A stretch of DNA of 64,000 nt, taken from assembly GCF_006716315.1 (NCBI RefSeq), contig NZ_VFOV01000001.1, forward strand, positions 3,426,501 through 3,490,500. Direction: 5' to 3'. Below are positions 34,744 through 43,630 of this stretch, piece by piece; position 1 is the stretch's first letter, and every line of letters starts with the position of its first letter. The notes below the pieces were generated by a model that saw nothing but the letters and a program-made list of their open reading frames with translations, did not search any database and was not told where the DNA came from. This DNA comes from Nocardioides albertanoniae. Lineage in GTDB: Bacteria; Actinomycetota; Actinomycetes; Propionibacteriales; Nocardioidaceae. A program made the translations under genes and the position numbers.

Positions 34744-34827
34744 GCAGGATGGGCGCCGATGTCGGTCGGCCGAACCCCAGATGAACGCTCGGTGGCCGCA
34801 GGGCTCGACTCCTCAATGCTCGACTCC

Positions 34828-36318
34828 TCAGGCCCACGAAGCCAGCCAGTGCGGCGCCCACGGCCGCTCGGCAGCACCGACCAGCCTCGACAGGAGCGAG
34901 AGGTCCACGGTGTCGTCGGCGACGACCATGGCCCGGTAGTCGGCGTCGAGGTGCTTCGACCTGAGATAGAAGTCGGGTTTCACATACGTGTCGGGAAAGA
35001 GCTCGACGACCCGCGTGCCGGGTCGGCAGAAGACGAGGTTGGTCAACCCGGCTCCGTGGGGCGCGACGACGATGTCGACGGCACCGAAGACCCGGGCCTG
35101 CTCGGCGACGCTCAGCTCCTCGGCGTAGACGATCGCGAAACCGAGGCCGGCCATCATCTCCTCGACCGCGGCCTCGTTGGCGAACGAGCGCACCGACCGG
35201 GCGCGCGAGAGGTAGACGCGGCGCCACCGGCGGTCGACCTCGCCCGCTCCCAGCCCGGCGAAGAAGTCGTAGACCCAGCGCGCCCACAGGTAGGGCGGCG
35301 GGTCGGGCCAGTAGCCGCACGCCACCTGCGTCGTCTCCAGCTCGGCGGCCGAGACCAGCCGCGCCGGGTCGAGCCCGAGCCGCTCGAAGACGAACGGGAG
35401 CACGTCGAAACGGTCCTCGACGTAGACGATCGGCACGTCGTCGGCGACCCGGTGGATGCTCCGCAGCCCGGCGGCCGCCTCGGCGACCAGGTGGTAGTAG
35501 TTCACGTAGTTGTGCGCGAACGGCAAGACGTACGCCGCGGGGATCTGCTCCCGCACCGGCGCAGCGACGTTGAGGCTGCTCGCCTTGGCATACCTCGAGG
35601 CGCGGATCGTACGGGTGCGGCTCTCCCCCGTGAACGCGGTCGCGAGGTCCTCGTCACAGACGCAGAACCGCACGTCGCGAGCGAGGAAGACCCGCTCGAC
35701 CTCGGTCTCGGTGTGGCCCCGGTCGAACCCGGCCGCACGCAGGGTGGCGCGCTGGGCCGCCGGCAGCGCGGCGAAGTCGCGCTCGAAGGTCGAGGGGTGC
35801 CGGGTCGTCCTCGTGCTGGTCTGGTAGCAGGTCAGGTCGGCCTCGGCGACGGCCGGAAGCCGCTGCAGGAGCGGACGACGCTCGAAGTCACGCGCCTCGA
35901 GGAGCCGCACCAGCTCGTAGTCGCCCGAGGCGGCCAGCTCCTCGAAGCGGTCCAGCCGCTCCCGCACGCCGGCGATGACGAGCTTGGCGTTCTCCAGCCG
36001 CAGGTCGTCACCGGGCAGCAGACCGCGCGCCTCGACCTCGTCGACCACCTCGGCCGCCAGGTCGCCCAGCCCGTAGAAGCTGAGGTGGCGCACGGCGGCG
36101 TTGAAGCCGATCCGGTCGAAGCCACCATCGTTGCCGCTCAGCTGCTCGAGCAGCCGGCCGGCACCGTGCTGGACGGCGTCGGCGGCGACCAGCAGCCCGT
36201 CGGCCGGGAGCCGCCCGGTGGCCGCTCGCCAGGTCTCGATCGCGGCCGCGACACCGTCGCCGTCCCGACTCTCGACGAGCCGCTGGATCTGCTCCTCGGT
36301 GACGCCCGGGTCGTTCAT
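34828..36318 (-). CDS. GT61 family (DUF563) glycosyltransferase
   Basis: 496 residues from ATG 36318, whose first bases overlap the stop of the upstream GT2 gene (36315-36318). The N-terminal ~200 residues (helical, unknown) are followed by a GT61-type domain: AYVLPFAHNYVNYYHLVAEAAA, YVEDRFDVLPFVFERLGLDP, RVYLSRARSVRSFANE, FAIVYAEELSVAEQARVF and VAPHGAGLTNLVFCRPGTRVVELF. The last block is the hallmark of the family. GT61 enzymes (known from plant xylan and protein O-glycan work) transfer xylose, arabinose or GlcNAc, and bacterial members often decorate surface polysaccharides. Acceptor unknown. Confidence 0.87.
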   Translation of the reverse strand: MNDPGVTEEQIQRLVESRDGDGVAAAIETWRAATGRLPADGLLVAADAVQHGAGRLLEQLSGNDGGFDRIGFNAAVRHLSFYGLGDLAAEVVDEVEARGLLPGDDLRLENAKLVIAGVRERLDRFEELAASGDYELVRLLEARDFERRPLLQRLPAVAEADLTCYQTSTRTTRHPSTFERDFAALPAAQRATLRAAGFDRGHTETEVERVFLARDVRFCVCDEDLATAFTGESRTRTIRASRYAKASSLNVAAPVREQIPAAYVLPFAHNYVNYYHLVAEAAAGLRSIHRVADDVPIVYVEDRFDVLPFVFERLGLDPARLVSAAELETTQVACGYWPDPPPYLWARWVYDFFAGLGAGEVDRRWRRVYLSRARSVRSFANEAAVEEMMAGLGFAIVYAEELSVAEQARVFGAVDIVVAPHGAGLTNLVFCRPGTRVVELFPDTYVKPDFYLRSKHLDADYRAMVVADDTVDLSLLSRLVGAAERPWAPHWLASWA

Positions 36319-37976
36319 ACCCGTCGGAGCCCGCGAGCGACCCGATCCACCTTGCTGCGTACGCGTCGCTTGATGCCCAGCGCCTCGGCACGCGCCTCCG
36401 CGGCCTCGGCGCGCTCGCGGTTGGCCCGAGCACGCTTCCTGGCGTTCTCGGCCTGGCTGCGCACCTTCTTCAGCTGGTCGCGCAGCTCGGTGACCGCCAG
36501 GTCGCCCTCGCCACGGGTGACCTTCTTGACCGGCTCGGCCGTGCCGAGGTCGAGGAGACCGAGCTCCTTGCTCGAGCGCCACTCGACACCCCAGACGGCG
36601 TCGAGGGCTTCGATGGGGGTCACCGTCTCCGAGGCGTAGCGCATCGCGCGGCTGTAGGCCTGGGTGGGCCGGATGGTCAGCACCGCCGACTGGTCGGCGC
36701 CCTCGGGAGCGAAGTAGCTCACCACGCCGAGGTCGTTGACGTAGACGTCGCGCATGATCTCGTGCAGCGCGCTCGCGCCGAGGCCCAGCGTGACCGGCAC
36801 GTCGAGGCGGTAGGGCGAGGGGAAGACGTCGTCGGGGTCGTCGTCGAGCATCGTGACGCGGCCCTCGCACCGGAACCACTCGCGCAGCAGATGGAGCTCG
36901 AGATCCTCGTCGGCGAGCACCCGGCGGCGCCCGCTCGCCAGGCTCGACCAGGGCCCGACGAGCAGGATCTGGAGGTCGGTCTCGGTCTGGTTGAGCAGCA
37001 TGTCGACGCAGCGACGCGCGACCTGCGCGGTCGCGGCGTCGACCTTCACCACGGCGGTGACGAAGGGCACCTCCCAGGAGCGGTTGGTGGCCGCACGCCG
37101 GTAGCGCGGGATCGGCATCTTCTGGGCGAAGTGGACGTCGTTGAAGTGGGCGACCTCGCGGCCCTTGTCCTGCACGGTCGCCCGGCCGAGGTGATAGGTC
37201 TCCGCGGACATCACCGGGATGAAGACGGCGCCGCGCTGCCAGATCTGGTAGGCGATCTCGGTGTCGTCGCCGAGCTTGAGCTCGGGCCGCTGGCCGAAGG
37301 TGTGCTCGTAGACCGAGCGGGTCACGGTGGCGCAGGCGCCCATGTGGGTGGAGTAGTTGCGACCGCCGCTGGTGTTGAGGTCGTCCGTCTCCTCGAAGAT
37401 GTCCAGCGACCAGTGCCGGTGCAGCGTGGCGAGGTCGTGGTGCTTGCGGATCTCGTCGCTGCGTACCTCGTCGAAGACCTGCTCGGGGGTGAAGTCCCAC
37501 TCCTCCACGAACCCCTTGTGGCCGATGGTCGCGGCCTCGGGGATGAAGTGGGCCCACTTCGCGTGCTCGCGCACGTTGTCGGAGAACAGGATCATGTCGG
37601 AGTCGACCCAGTAGACGATGTCGCCGTCGGAGGCCTCGATCCCGATGTGGAGCGCGTTGGAGCGGCCCCAGCCCTCCCCCAGCTCCTCGTGGACCCGGAT
37701 CAGCCGGGTGTTCTTCGGTGCGTACGCCCCGATCTCGACCGCAGGATCGCTGCCGTCGTCGACCACGATCACCTCGAGGAGGTGCTCGGGGTAGTCCTGG
37801 GCCGCGAGCGAGGCGAGGGTCAGGTCGAGGGTCTTGGAGTTGAAGGCCGCGGTGACGACCGAGACCTTCAGGGTCGGCTCCCAGCCCTCGGGCAGGGTGC
37901 CGTCGAAGACGTCACGCCACTGGTTCTTGTAGACGACGTCGCTCAGGGCGGGGTTGGCGGTCAACGGCTTGGGCAT
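36315..37976 (-). CDS. GT2 family glycosyltransferase with C-terminal coiled coil
   Basis: 553 residues from ATG 37976 (MPKPLTANPALSD). An upstream extension to 38108 would overlap the next gene and is out of family. The GT-A domain has KVSVVTAAFNSKTLDLTLASLAAQDYPEHL, VIVVDDGSDPAVE and the metal motif YWVDSDMIL, and a second half with GDDTEIAYQIWQRG. The C-terminal ~70 residues are a highly charged coiled-coil-like helix (AENARKRARANRERAEAAEARAEAL) ending in a basic tail. It probably acts on a surface-glycan precursor together with the GT61 enzyme, its translationally coupled neighbour. Confidence 0.88.
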   Translation of the reverse strand: MPKPLTANPALSDVVYKNQWRDVFDGTLPEGWEPTLKVSVVTAAFNSKTLDLTLASLAAQDYPEHLLEVIVVDDGSDPAVEIGAYAPKNTRLIRVHEELGEGWGRSNALHIGIEASDGDIVYWVDSDMILFSDNVREHAKWAHFIPEAATIGHKGFVEEWDFTPEQVFDEVRSDEIRKHHDLATLHRHWSLDIFEETDDLNTSGGRNYSTHMGACATVTRSVYEHTFGQRPELKLGDDTEIAYQIWQRGAVFIPVMSAETYHLGRATVQDKGREVAHFNDVHFAQKMPIPRYRRAATNRSWEVPFVTAVVKVDAATAQVARRCVDMLLNQTETDLQILLVGPWSSLASGRRRVLADEDLELHLLREWFRCEGRVTMLDDDPDDVFPSPYRLDVPVTLGLGASALHEIMRDVYVNDLGVVSYFAPEGADQSAVLTIRPTQAYSRAMRYASETVTPIEALDAVWGVEWRSSKELGLLDLGTAEPVKKVTRGEGDLAVTELRDQLKKVRSQAENARKRARANRERAEAAEARAEALGIKRRVRSKVDRVARGLRRV

Positions 37977-38071
37977 CGTTGGTGTGGTCCTTTGCTCTTC
38001 TGGCCGAAGACGGCCGTACGTGCGGTGGGGTGTGGCTTCGGGATGCGGTTCGAGCAGCAGCGTCGTCGAGG

Positions 38072-39940
38072 TCAGCCCTCGACGATGTCGGGGACGAACC
38101 GCGGCCACTGCTCGTAGGCGCCCTCGACGAGGCTGGAGTCGTCGCGGCGCCAGGTGTGGCCGTCGGCGTGACGGATGTAGACGTAGCCGAGCCCGTTCGT
38201 GCGGTAGCCGATCGCACCGGCGTTGCCGGCACGGATGAGCACCGACCGGTCGGTCGAGTTGGGCGTGGGCCGCCAGCCACCGATCTCGTTGAGCAGCGCG
38301 GTGGAGAGCATCATCGCTCCGCCGGCGATCTGGTAGTGGTAGGCCTCGGTCGCGAAGGTGCGGTGCACGGTGTGGTCGAGCGCCTCGAGGTAGAGATACT
38401 CGGTCGTCTTCCCGACCATGTCGGCACCCGAGTAGAGGTGGGCGAGCACCAGGTCGGAGATCACCTGGGGCCCGTAGACGTCGTCGTCGTCGATCTTCAC
38501 GACCAGGTCGCCCGACGCAGTCCGGGCGGCGTCGGCGAGCACCTCCCCGAAGGGCTTCTCCTTCTCGTGCACGGTGACCACCGCGCCGGCCGCGGCGATC
38601 ACCTGCTCCAGCCGCGGCGGCAGCGCACCCTCGGCCCCGTGGAGCGCGACGATGATCTCCAGGTGCGGGTAACGCTGCGCGGCGAGCGCCTCGATCACCG
38701 CCGCGACCCGGTCGGGCCGCATGGTCGAGAGCACCGCACTGACCGTGGGCAGCAACCGGTGACCCTGCTGGTGGACGTGGTCGGCGAGCTCGAAGAACCC
38801 GCCGAAGCGCTCCATCGCCTCACGGCGCTGCGGCACCGAGCGCAGCTCGCGGGCTAGGCCCGAGCTCGGCCGGTGGGGCCGGCGCACCAGCTCGGCGAGG
38901 CTCTTGCCGAGCACGTCCTCGGCCAGCCGCAGGGAGGCAGGCAGCGAGTGCAGGATCGTCCCGGTCGCGGCCAGCTCCGCCAGCCGGCGGTAGAACGTGC
39001 GCTCCTCCTGCTCGTCGGCGACCTCCAGCCCGGAGAGGTCGACCGACTCGATCCGGCGCAGGCTGCGTACGCTCGCCGCCGGCAACGGCGCCGACAGCCG
39101 ATGGGTGAGCCCGGCGACGCCCTCGGCCGAGGCAGCGGTCGGGTCCAGGCACAGGGCACCGTCGACCAGGCGCGCCTCGAGCCAGCCGTCGGGGTCGTAC
39201 CAGCCCTGGAACCGTCCGACCGGGTTGTGCACGTTGAGGTCGACCAGCGGTGCCTGGTCGCGGCCCGCGACGGCGAGGTGGCCCGTCGTGGCGTCGACCG
39301 CGAGCGGGTGGCGGAAGATCGTGCGCGCCGGGTCGTCCTTGACCGCGTCGAGCTGGGCGAACCGCTCGGGGTCGCTGACGAGGCCGTAGTCGGCCAGGCT
39401 CAGGCCGACGCCGTTGAGATGGTCGACCGGCAGACCGGGTACGCCGGGCGCCGACGGGGTCGGCAGCAGCGCCAGCCCCGCGGGAGCCAGCGCGTCGGAG
39501 CCGATCTCGACATATCCGTAGCCGTGCAGACCGCGCGTCACGGCGAAGAGCGGGTAGATCGCCCGGGCGACCGTGGCCAGCGGCGTCGGCCTGCCCACCA
39601 CCAGCTCGATCTCGGCGGTGCCGACGCCGCTGCGGGGGTAGCGCACCTCGTGACGCAGCAGCCCCGGCAGCCGGCCGAGACGGCCGTGCCACTGCTTGTG
39701 CGGGCTCTCCCACCGCTCGATGCGCAGCGAGAGCCGCCGCACCGTGACCTCGGGCGCGAGGGTCGTCAGCACCCGCACCAGGTCGACGTCGGCGACGGCG
39801 AGGGCGAGCTCGTCGGTGGGCGGCACCAGCCCGGCGGCGTACGCCACGATGTCCTCGGTGCTGGAGAGCACCTGCTCGGCGGCGTCCTCGGAGGCGGCGG
39901 GCAGGGGTGTCAGGGGCCTGGTGGTCACGGGCCTGGTCAT
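38072..39940 (-). CDS. Large GT2-like glycosyltransferase
   Basis: 622 residues from ATG 39940 (MTRPVTTRPLTPLPA). The N-terminal ~350 residues match no named family. They contain helical and strand stretches but no transmembrane segment. The C-terminal ~250 residues are GT2-like: PTVSAVLSTMRPDRVAAVIEALAAQRYPHLEIIVAL, VTVHEKEKPFGEVLADAARTASGDLVVKIDDDDVYGP (metal Asp motif) and YQIAGGAMMLSTALLNEIGG. The final block resembles GT2 enzymes that scan a wide acceptor. Translated 7 nt after the acyltransferase stop; its 3' end precedes the GT2/GT61 pair by 95 nt. Confidence 0.82.
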   Translation of the reverse strand: MTRPVTTRPLTPLPAASEDAAEQVLSSTEDIVAYAAGLVPPTDELALAVADVDLVRVLTTLAPEVTVRRLSLRIERWESPHKQWHGRLGRLPGLLRHEVRYPRSGVGTAEIELVVGRPTPLATVARAIYPLFAVTRGLHGYGYVEIGSDALAPAGLALLPTPSAPGVPGLPVDHLNGVGLSLADYGLVSDPERFAQLDAVKDDPARTIFRHPLAVDATTGHLAVAGRDQAPLVDLNVHNPVGRFQGWYDPDGWLEARLVDGALCLDPTAASAEGVAGLTHRLSAPLPAASVRSLRRIESVDLSGLEVADEQEERTFYRRLAELAATGTILHSLPASLRLAEDVLGKSLAELVRRPHRPSSGLARELRSVPQRREAMERFGGFFELADHVHQQGHRLLPTVSAVLSTMRPDRVAAVIEALAAQRYPHLEIIVALHGAEGALPPRLEQVIAAAGAVVTVHEKEKPFGEVLADAARTASGDLVVKIDDDDVYGPQVISDLVLAHLYSGADMVGKTTEYLYLEALDHTVHRTFATEAYHYQIAGGAMMLSTALLNEIGGWRPTPNSTDRSVLIRAGNAGAIGYRTNGLGYVYIRHADGHTWRRDDSSLVEGAYEQWPRFVPDIVEG

Positions 39941-39947
39941 GGAGCTG

Positions 39948-42005
39948 TCAACTTCCTGTTGCTGTCGTCGCGGCCGCATCGATCCGGTCGGCGAGACTCT
40001 TCGCATACGTGGTGGTCACGTGCGACTGGTCGTAGTAGGCGACCACGCCGCCGATGGTCGCGTAGCACCTGCCGTCGCGGCAGAAGTCGGCGGCGGTGTC
40101 GAGCACGGTGACGCCCTGGGGTCGCAGGTCGCGGGCGACGGCGACCATCGGGTCGGGTGAGGCGGTCTCGGCGACCGTGCCGTCGCAGGCACCGAGACGC
40201 GACGGGTTGGCGGCGACGCAGTCGGGCGTGTTGGGCGTGGGCGGGGTGGGCGGGTCCTTGACGACCAGCACGTTCTTGCCGGCGCCCGACCAGCGCTCGA
40301 GCACCCTGGCCGAGGACTTCCGGGCCAGGGCGAGACTGGCTCGCTGCTGCCCGTCGGCGGCCGCCATCGTGCGGTAGTAGCGGTTGCTGACCACCACGAG
40401 CCGGTCCTCGCCGGCGGCGACCCGGTCGATGACATACCTGTTCCAGTCGGCGCACGCCTGCGTCGCGCCGGCCTTCGGGAGCGAGACCGGACGGTCGACC
40501 GTGTAGCACTCGTACATCAGGTAGGTCGTGACCCGCCAGTTGCGCTCGCGGGCGACCTTCTCCAGCGCCGGCGCCCACATCGCGGCGTGGGAGTTGCCGA
40601 CGAGGGCGACCGGGGTCGCGTCGGGCGCGTCGCTGCCGAAGGTGCAGGTCTTGCGGGAGGTGTCGTCCATCTGCAGCACGCAGCCCCGGTCGAAGAGCGA
40701 AGACTTGTCCTCCACCGCCGCCAGCGGCGGGAGGTAGAGGTCGCCGGACCCGTGCGGCGAGCACGAGTCGTCGGCCAGCGCCGCGGAGGCGTAGCACGGG
40801 TCCTCTGCGGGCGAGGGCGCCGCGACCTGACGTGTCTGGGCCTCCGACTCGCGATGCAGCGCGAACCCGCAGGTGCCGATGATCAGCGACCCGGCGAGCG
40901 CGAAGACGAAGCTGCGACGCAGCGGGAGCCCCAGCGGCCGGCGGCCGCGCAGCGGATCCTCGACGTAGACCTTGGTCGCCCAGGCGGCCAGCACGACCGC
41001 GCACAGCGCGAGCAGCTTGACCGCGCCCGGCGCCGGGCCGCCGATGGCGTAGGGCAGCAGGATGACCAGCGGCCAGTGCCACAGGTAGATCGAGTAGGAC
41101 AGGTCGCCGAGGGTCTGCACGGGCCGGCGGCCCATCGCCCACAGCGGTGACAGCGGCCCGCGGCGTACGTCGGCCACGACGATCAGCGCCGCGCCGACGA
41201 CCGGCACCAGCGCGGCGGAGCCGGGGAAGAGCGTGGCTGCGTCGAAGACGAGCGCGGCGTAGACCACCAGCGCGAGCCCGAGCCACACGAGCCCCAGGCG
41301 TACGCCCTGCGGCAGCCGCGCCAGGACGGGTGCGGCCACCGCGACCAGACCTCCCGCGCCGAGCTCCCAGACCCGGGTGTAGGTCACGAAGTAGGACGAG
41401 GCGTCGGTGAGCAGCACCGAGCAGGCCAGCGAGGCCGCGACGACCAGCGTCATCGTCACCGCGGCGGCACGGCGCAGCGACATCCCCCGGCGGCGAGCGA
41501 CGAGGCCGACCAGGAGGATCAGCACCGGCCAGCCGAGGTAGAACTGCTCCTCGACCGAGAGCGACCAGAAGTGCTGCACCGGGGTCGCCGCGTCATCGGC
41601 CGCCAGGTAGTCGACGGAGTCGCGGGCGAGGAGCCAGTTCTGCACGTAGAACGCCGAGGCGACCGACTGCCGGGCGGTGCCGTCCCAGATCGTCGCCGGC
41701 GCGATCCACCACGTGGCGGCCAGCGTCGCGGCGATGACGGTGAGCGCGGCCGGCAGCAGCCGGCGGATCCGGCGGCCCCAGAACTCACCGAGATCGCGCA
41801 GGCCGCCCGGCACCCGGTCGAGCAGATGGGTGGTGATCAGGAAGCCGGAGATGACGAAGAAGACGTCGACACCGACGTAGCCGCCCGTGAGCCCGCCCGG
41901 CCAGAAGTGGTAGACGACGACCAGCGACACCGCGAGCGCTCTCAGCGCCTGGATGTCGACGCGGGGCCCTGCTGCTGTTTCCGAACGGGTACGCAGCGGG
42001 GACAA
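39948..42005 (-). CDS. Acyltransferase-3 fused to SGNH-like domain, paralogue
   Basis: 685 residues from TTG 42005, preceded by AGGAG with a 6-nt spacer. TTG 42008 is an alternative. The same layout as the protein at 3015-5114: an N-terminal acyltransferase-3 membrane domain (VVVYHFWPGGLTGG, VDVFFVISGFLITTHL, SLSVEEQFYLGW) and a C-terminal SGNH domain. The nucleophile block reads ALVGNSHAAMW, so the usual Asp of GDSH is Asn. The late catalytic motif is YYDQSH. Ser and His remain. It should acylate a surface glycan. First gene of an operon that continues through three glycosyltransferases, driven by the duplicated promoter at 42044-42067. Confidence 0.88.
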   Translation of the reverse strand: MSPLRTRSETAAGPRVDIQALRALAVSLVVVYHFWPGGLTGGYVGVDVFFVISGFLITTHLLDRVPGGLRDLGEFWGRRIRRLLPAALTVIAATLAATWWIAPATIWDGTARQSVASAFYVQNWLLARDSVDYLAADDAATPVQHFWSLSVEEQFYLGWPVLILLVGLVARRRGMSLRRAAAVTMTLVVAASLACSVLLTDASSYFVTYTRVWELGAGGLVAVAAPVLARLPQGVRLGLVWLGLALVVYAALVFDAATLFPGSAALVPVVGAALIVVADVRRGPLSPLWAMGRRPVQTLGDLSYSIYLWHWPLVILLPYAIGGPAPGAVKLLALCAVVLAAWATKVYVEDPLRGRRPLGLPLRRSFVFALAGSLIIGTCGFALHRESEAQTRQVAAPSPAEDPCYASAALADDSCSPHGSGDLYLPPLAAVEDKSSLFDRGCVLQMDDTSRKTCTFGSDAPDATPVALVGNSHAAMWAPALEKVARERNWRVTTYLMYECYTVDRPVSLPKAGATQACADWNRYVIDRVAAGEDRLVVVSNRYYRTMAAADGQQRASLALARKSSARVLERWSGAGKNVLVVKDPPTPPTPNTPDCVAANPSRLGACDGTVAETASPDPMVAVARDLRPQGVTVLDTAADFCRDGRCYATIGGVVAYYDQSHVTTTYAKSLADRIDAAATTATGS

Positions 42006-42043
42006 CAACAGCTCCTGAGGGATCGCGAGGGGCCATCAGCGAT

Positions 42044-42067
42044 GGCGAACCGCGCGAGCGTAGCCAG
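42044..42067 (-). promoter_or_regulatory. Shared promoter/leader element, copy 2
   Basis: Identical over 24 nt to 34720-34743, on the same strand. The -10-like TACGCT is at 42057-42062. It sits ~40 nt before the TTG start of the acyltransferase, and the following leader again has CGATCCCTCAGGAGC. A -35 box is not obvious. Both copies drive surface-glycan genes. Confidence 0.55.
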
Positions 42068-42236
42068 ACCGGGTGACAGCAGATGCCCGCAGCCCGACGC
42101 GCAGGTGAACACCCGGTGTCACCCGCGTACGACTCCCGAAAAGGTCGAAACCGACCCTGAACATCAGAGTCGGTTCCCCTGAACGAGGCAGCGATGAAGA
42201 AAAGCTCTCGCTCGTTGTGTTGCAGATGCCCGCAGG

Positions 42237-42434
42237 TCAGGCGGGCTGCATCTCCTGCATCGAGGTGTCGATGTCAGCGGTGTGAGCCGCGACCAACGCA
42301 TCGTTCTCGTTCTTGACAGTGAGAACGAGATCCTCGAGCTCACGCACACGCGCACGCAACCGAGCATTCTCGGCAGTGAGGTGGGCGGGAGTCCGCAGGT
42401 CGCTGCTCATGTAACCGATCAGCGCCTTCGCCAT
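42237..42434 (-). CDS. Small coiled-coil protein, conserved-looking
   Basis: 65 residues from ATG 42434 with GAAGGAA ribosome binding site 9 nt upstream. Sequence: MAKALIGYM at the start, then LTAENARLRARVRELEDLVLTVKNENDALVA, a two- to three-heptad coiled coil with Leu/Val core positions, and a short acidic end. Small MAKAL-starting coiled-coil proteins of this type occur in many actinobacteria near wall or glycan genes, with unknown function. It has lower GC than its neighbours and its own promoter (TTGACG at about 42518-42523 on the minus strand is a plausible -35). It may be a structural or regulatory polymer-forming factor. Confidence 0.7.
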   Translation of the reverse strand: MAKALIGYMSSDLRTPAHLTAENARLRARVRELEDLVLTVKNENDALVAAHTADIDTSMQEMQPA

Positions 42435-42549
42435 GAATACGTTTCCTTCGTTGGAATCACTAGAAGCTCCCGCGATACCGGGCCGTCTACAAGAGTGACA
42501 CCGTTATCGGCGAGCGTCAACGTCGCGCAACCCCAGGTGACACGACTGC

Positions 42550-43452
42550 TCAGCTGCGGCGGCGGCGCTCACGCAGTGCCATGAGCTCCTTCTTCTCCTT
42601 GCCGCTCAGCGAGTCGGCGCCCTCGGCGTGGATCTTGTCGAGCAGCTCGTCCATCCGCTGGTCATCCTTCGACGCGGTGGGAGTCGAGGACTCCCACGGT
42701 CCGGCGACCACGGTCGGGCCCGACGACTTGCGCTTCTTGGCCTTGGCCGGCTTGGCCGCCTTCTGCTGCGGAGGTCCGGCGACCTGCGGGATCCAGGCGA
42801 ACCGGTCGAGCAGGCCGAACTGACGCGCGACGAACGCGTTGATCGCCAGGCCGACGACGAAGACGAGCAGCATCACCCAGCTGCGGTAGCCCAGGTATTG
42901 GATCAGCTGGATGCCGACGAGGATCACACCGAAGAGCCAGGCCGGGATGTTGAAGATGAACATCCGGTCGGGCCACTGGGCGATCCACAGCAGCACCACC
43001 ATCATCTCCAGCATGCCCAGGCCGGCCAGCAGATAGCCGGGGTCGAGCACCGAGCCGAACAGCACGGTCAGCACCGAGAGCACGCCGGTGAACGCCACCA
43101 GCATCCAGGCGAACCGCACCCGGCCGAGCTCGTTGCGCTCCAGGTCGGACCCGAAGTACCAGAAGAAGAAGATCGCCAGGACGTGGAAGATGCTGAACTC
43201 GGGGTAGGCGAACGGCCAGGTGACCAGCGTCCACAGCTTCAGCGCGGCGACGTTGGGCTGGATCAGCGCCAGCCCGCTCGCCACGCCCGCGCCGCCCAGC
43301 GCGGCGAAGAGCACCAGGCCGACGATGCTCCCGAAGACCACCAGCCACGTCGTGGTCACCCCCAGGGAGCCGATGTGGAACCACGGCTCGTGGGGGTAGC
43401 GACCGCCTGGGGACAACCGGAAACGTTCTCGCACGAGGCCGAGCCTATCCAC
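42550..43452 (-). CDS. Rhomboid-like membrane protein without the catalytic GxSG, DUF6576-like tail
   Basis: 300 residues from GTG 43452. Six or seven membrane helices in rhomboid order (TTWLVVFGSIVGLVLFAA, LWTLVTWPFAYPEFSIFHVLAIFFFWYFGSDLE, AGLGMLEMMVVLLWIAQWPD, GVILVGIQLIQYLG, VMLLVFVVGLAINAF). At the position where active rhomboids have GxSG the sequence is GLGM, so no serine nucleophile is seen. The C-terminus is a basic linker (KAAKPAKAKKRKSSG) and a helical hairpin (RMDELLDKIHAEGADSLSGKEKKEL) of the DUF6576 type. Likely a pseudo-rhomboid involved in membrane-protein quality control rather than a protease. Not coupled to neighbours. Confidence 0.72.
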   Translation of the reverse strand: MDRLGLVRERFRLSPGGRYPHEPWFHIGSLGVTTTWLVVFGSIVGLVLFAALGGAGVASGLALIQPNVAALKLWTLVTWPFAYPEFSIFHVLAIFFFWYFGSDLERNELGRVRFAWMLVAFTGVLSVLTVLFGSVLDPGYLLAGLGMLEMMVVLLWIAQWPDRMFIFNIPAWLFGVILVGIQLIQYLGYRSWVMLLVFVVGLAINAFVARQFGLLDRFAWIPQVAGPPQQKAAKPAKAKKRKSSGPTVVAGPWESSTPTASKDDQRMDELLDKIHAEGADSLSGKEKKELMALRERRRRS

Positions 43453-43630
43453 GCATTGGTAGATCCGTCATCGTGGGACACGGATCGGAGCGCGTCCTGT
43501 GGCCACGCGCCCCGACTCACGATCCCGAGGACGGGAGGAGCAGACTGCCTCTCAGCTGCGGGCCGGGCCGCGCGCCTCACCGGCGTCTCCCCTCCGGCCG
43601 CTTGAGCCCGAGACGACGGAAGGTGTCGAG

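Noticed and set aside
34828..37557. A single 909-codon minus-strand frame spanning two glycosyltransferases
   Set aside because: Only its last 496 codons are the GT61 gene. The rest is out of frame with the GT2 gene that occupies 36315-37976, so it is not a natural fusion.
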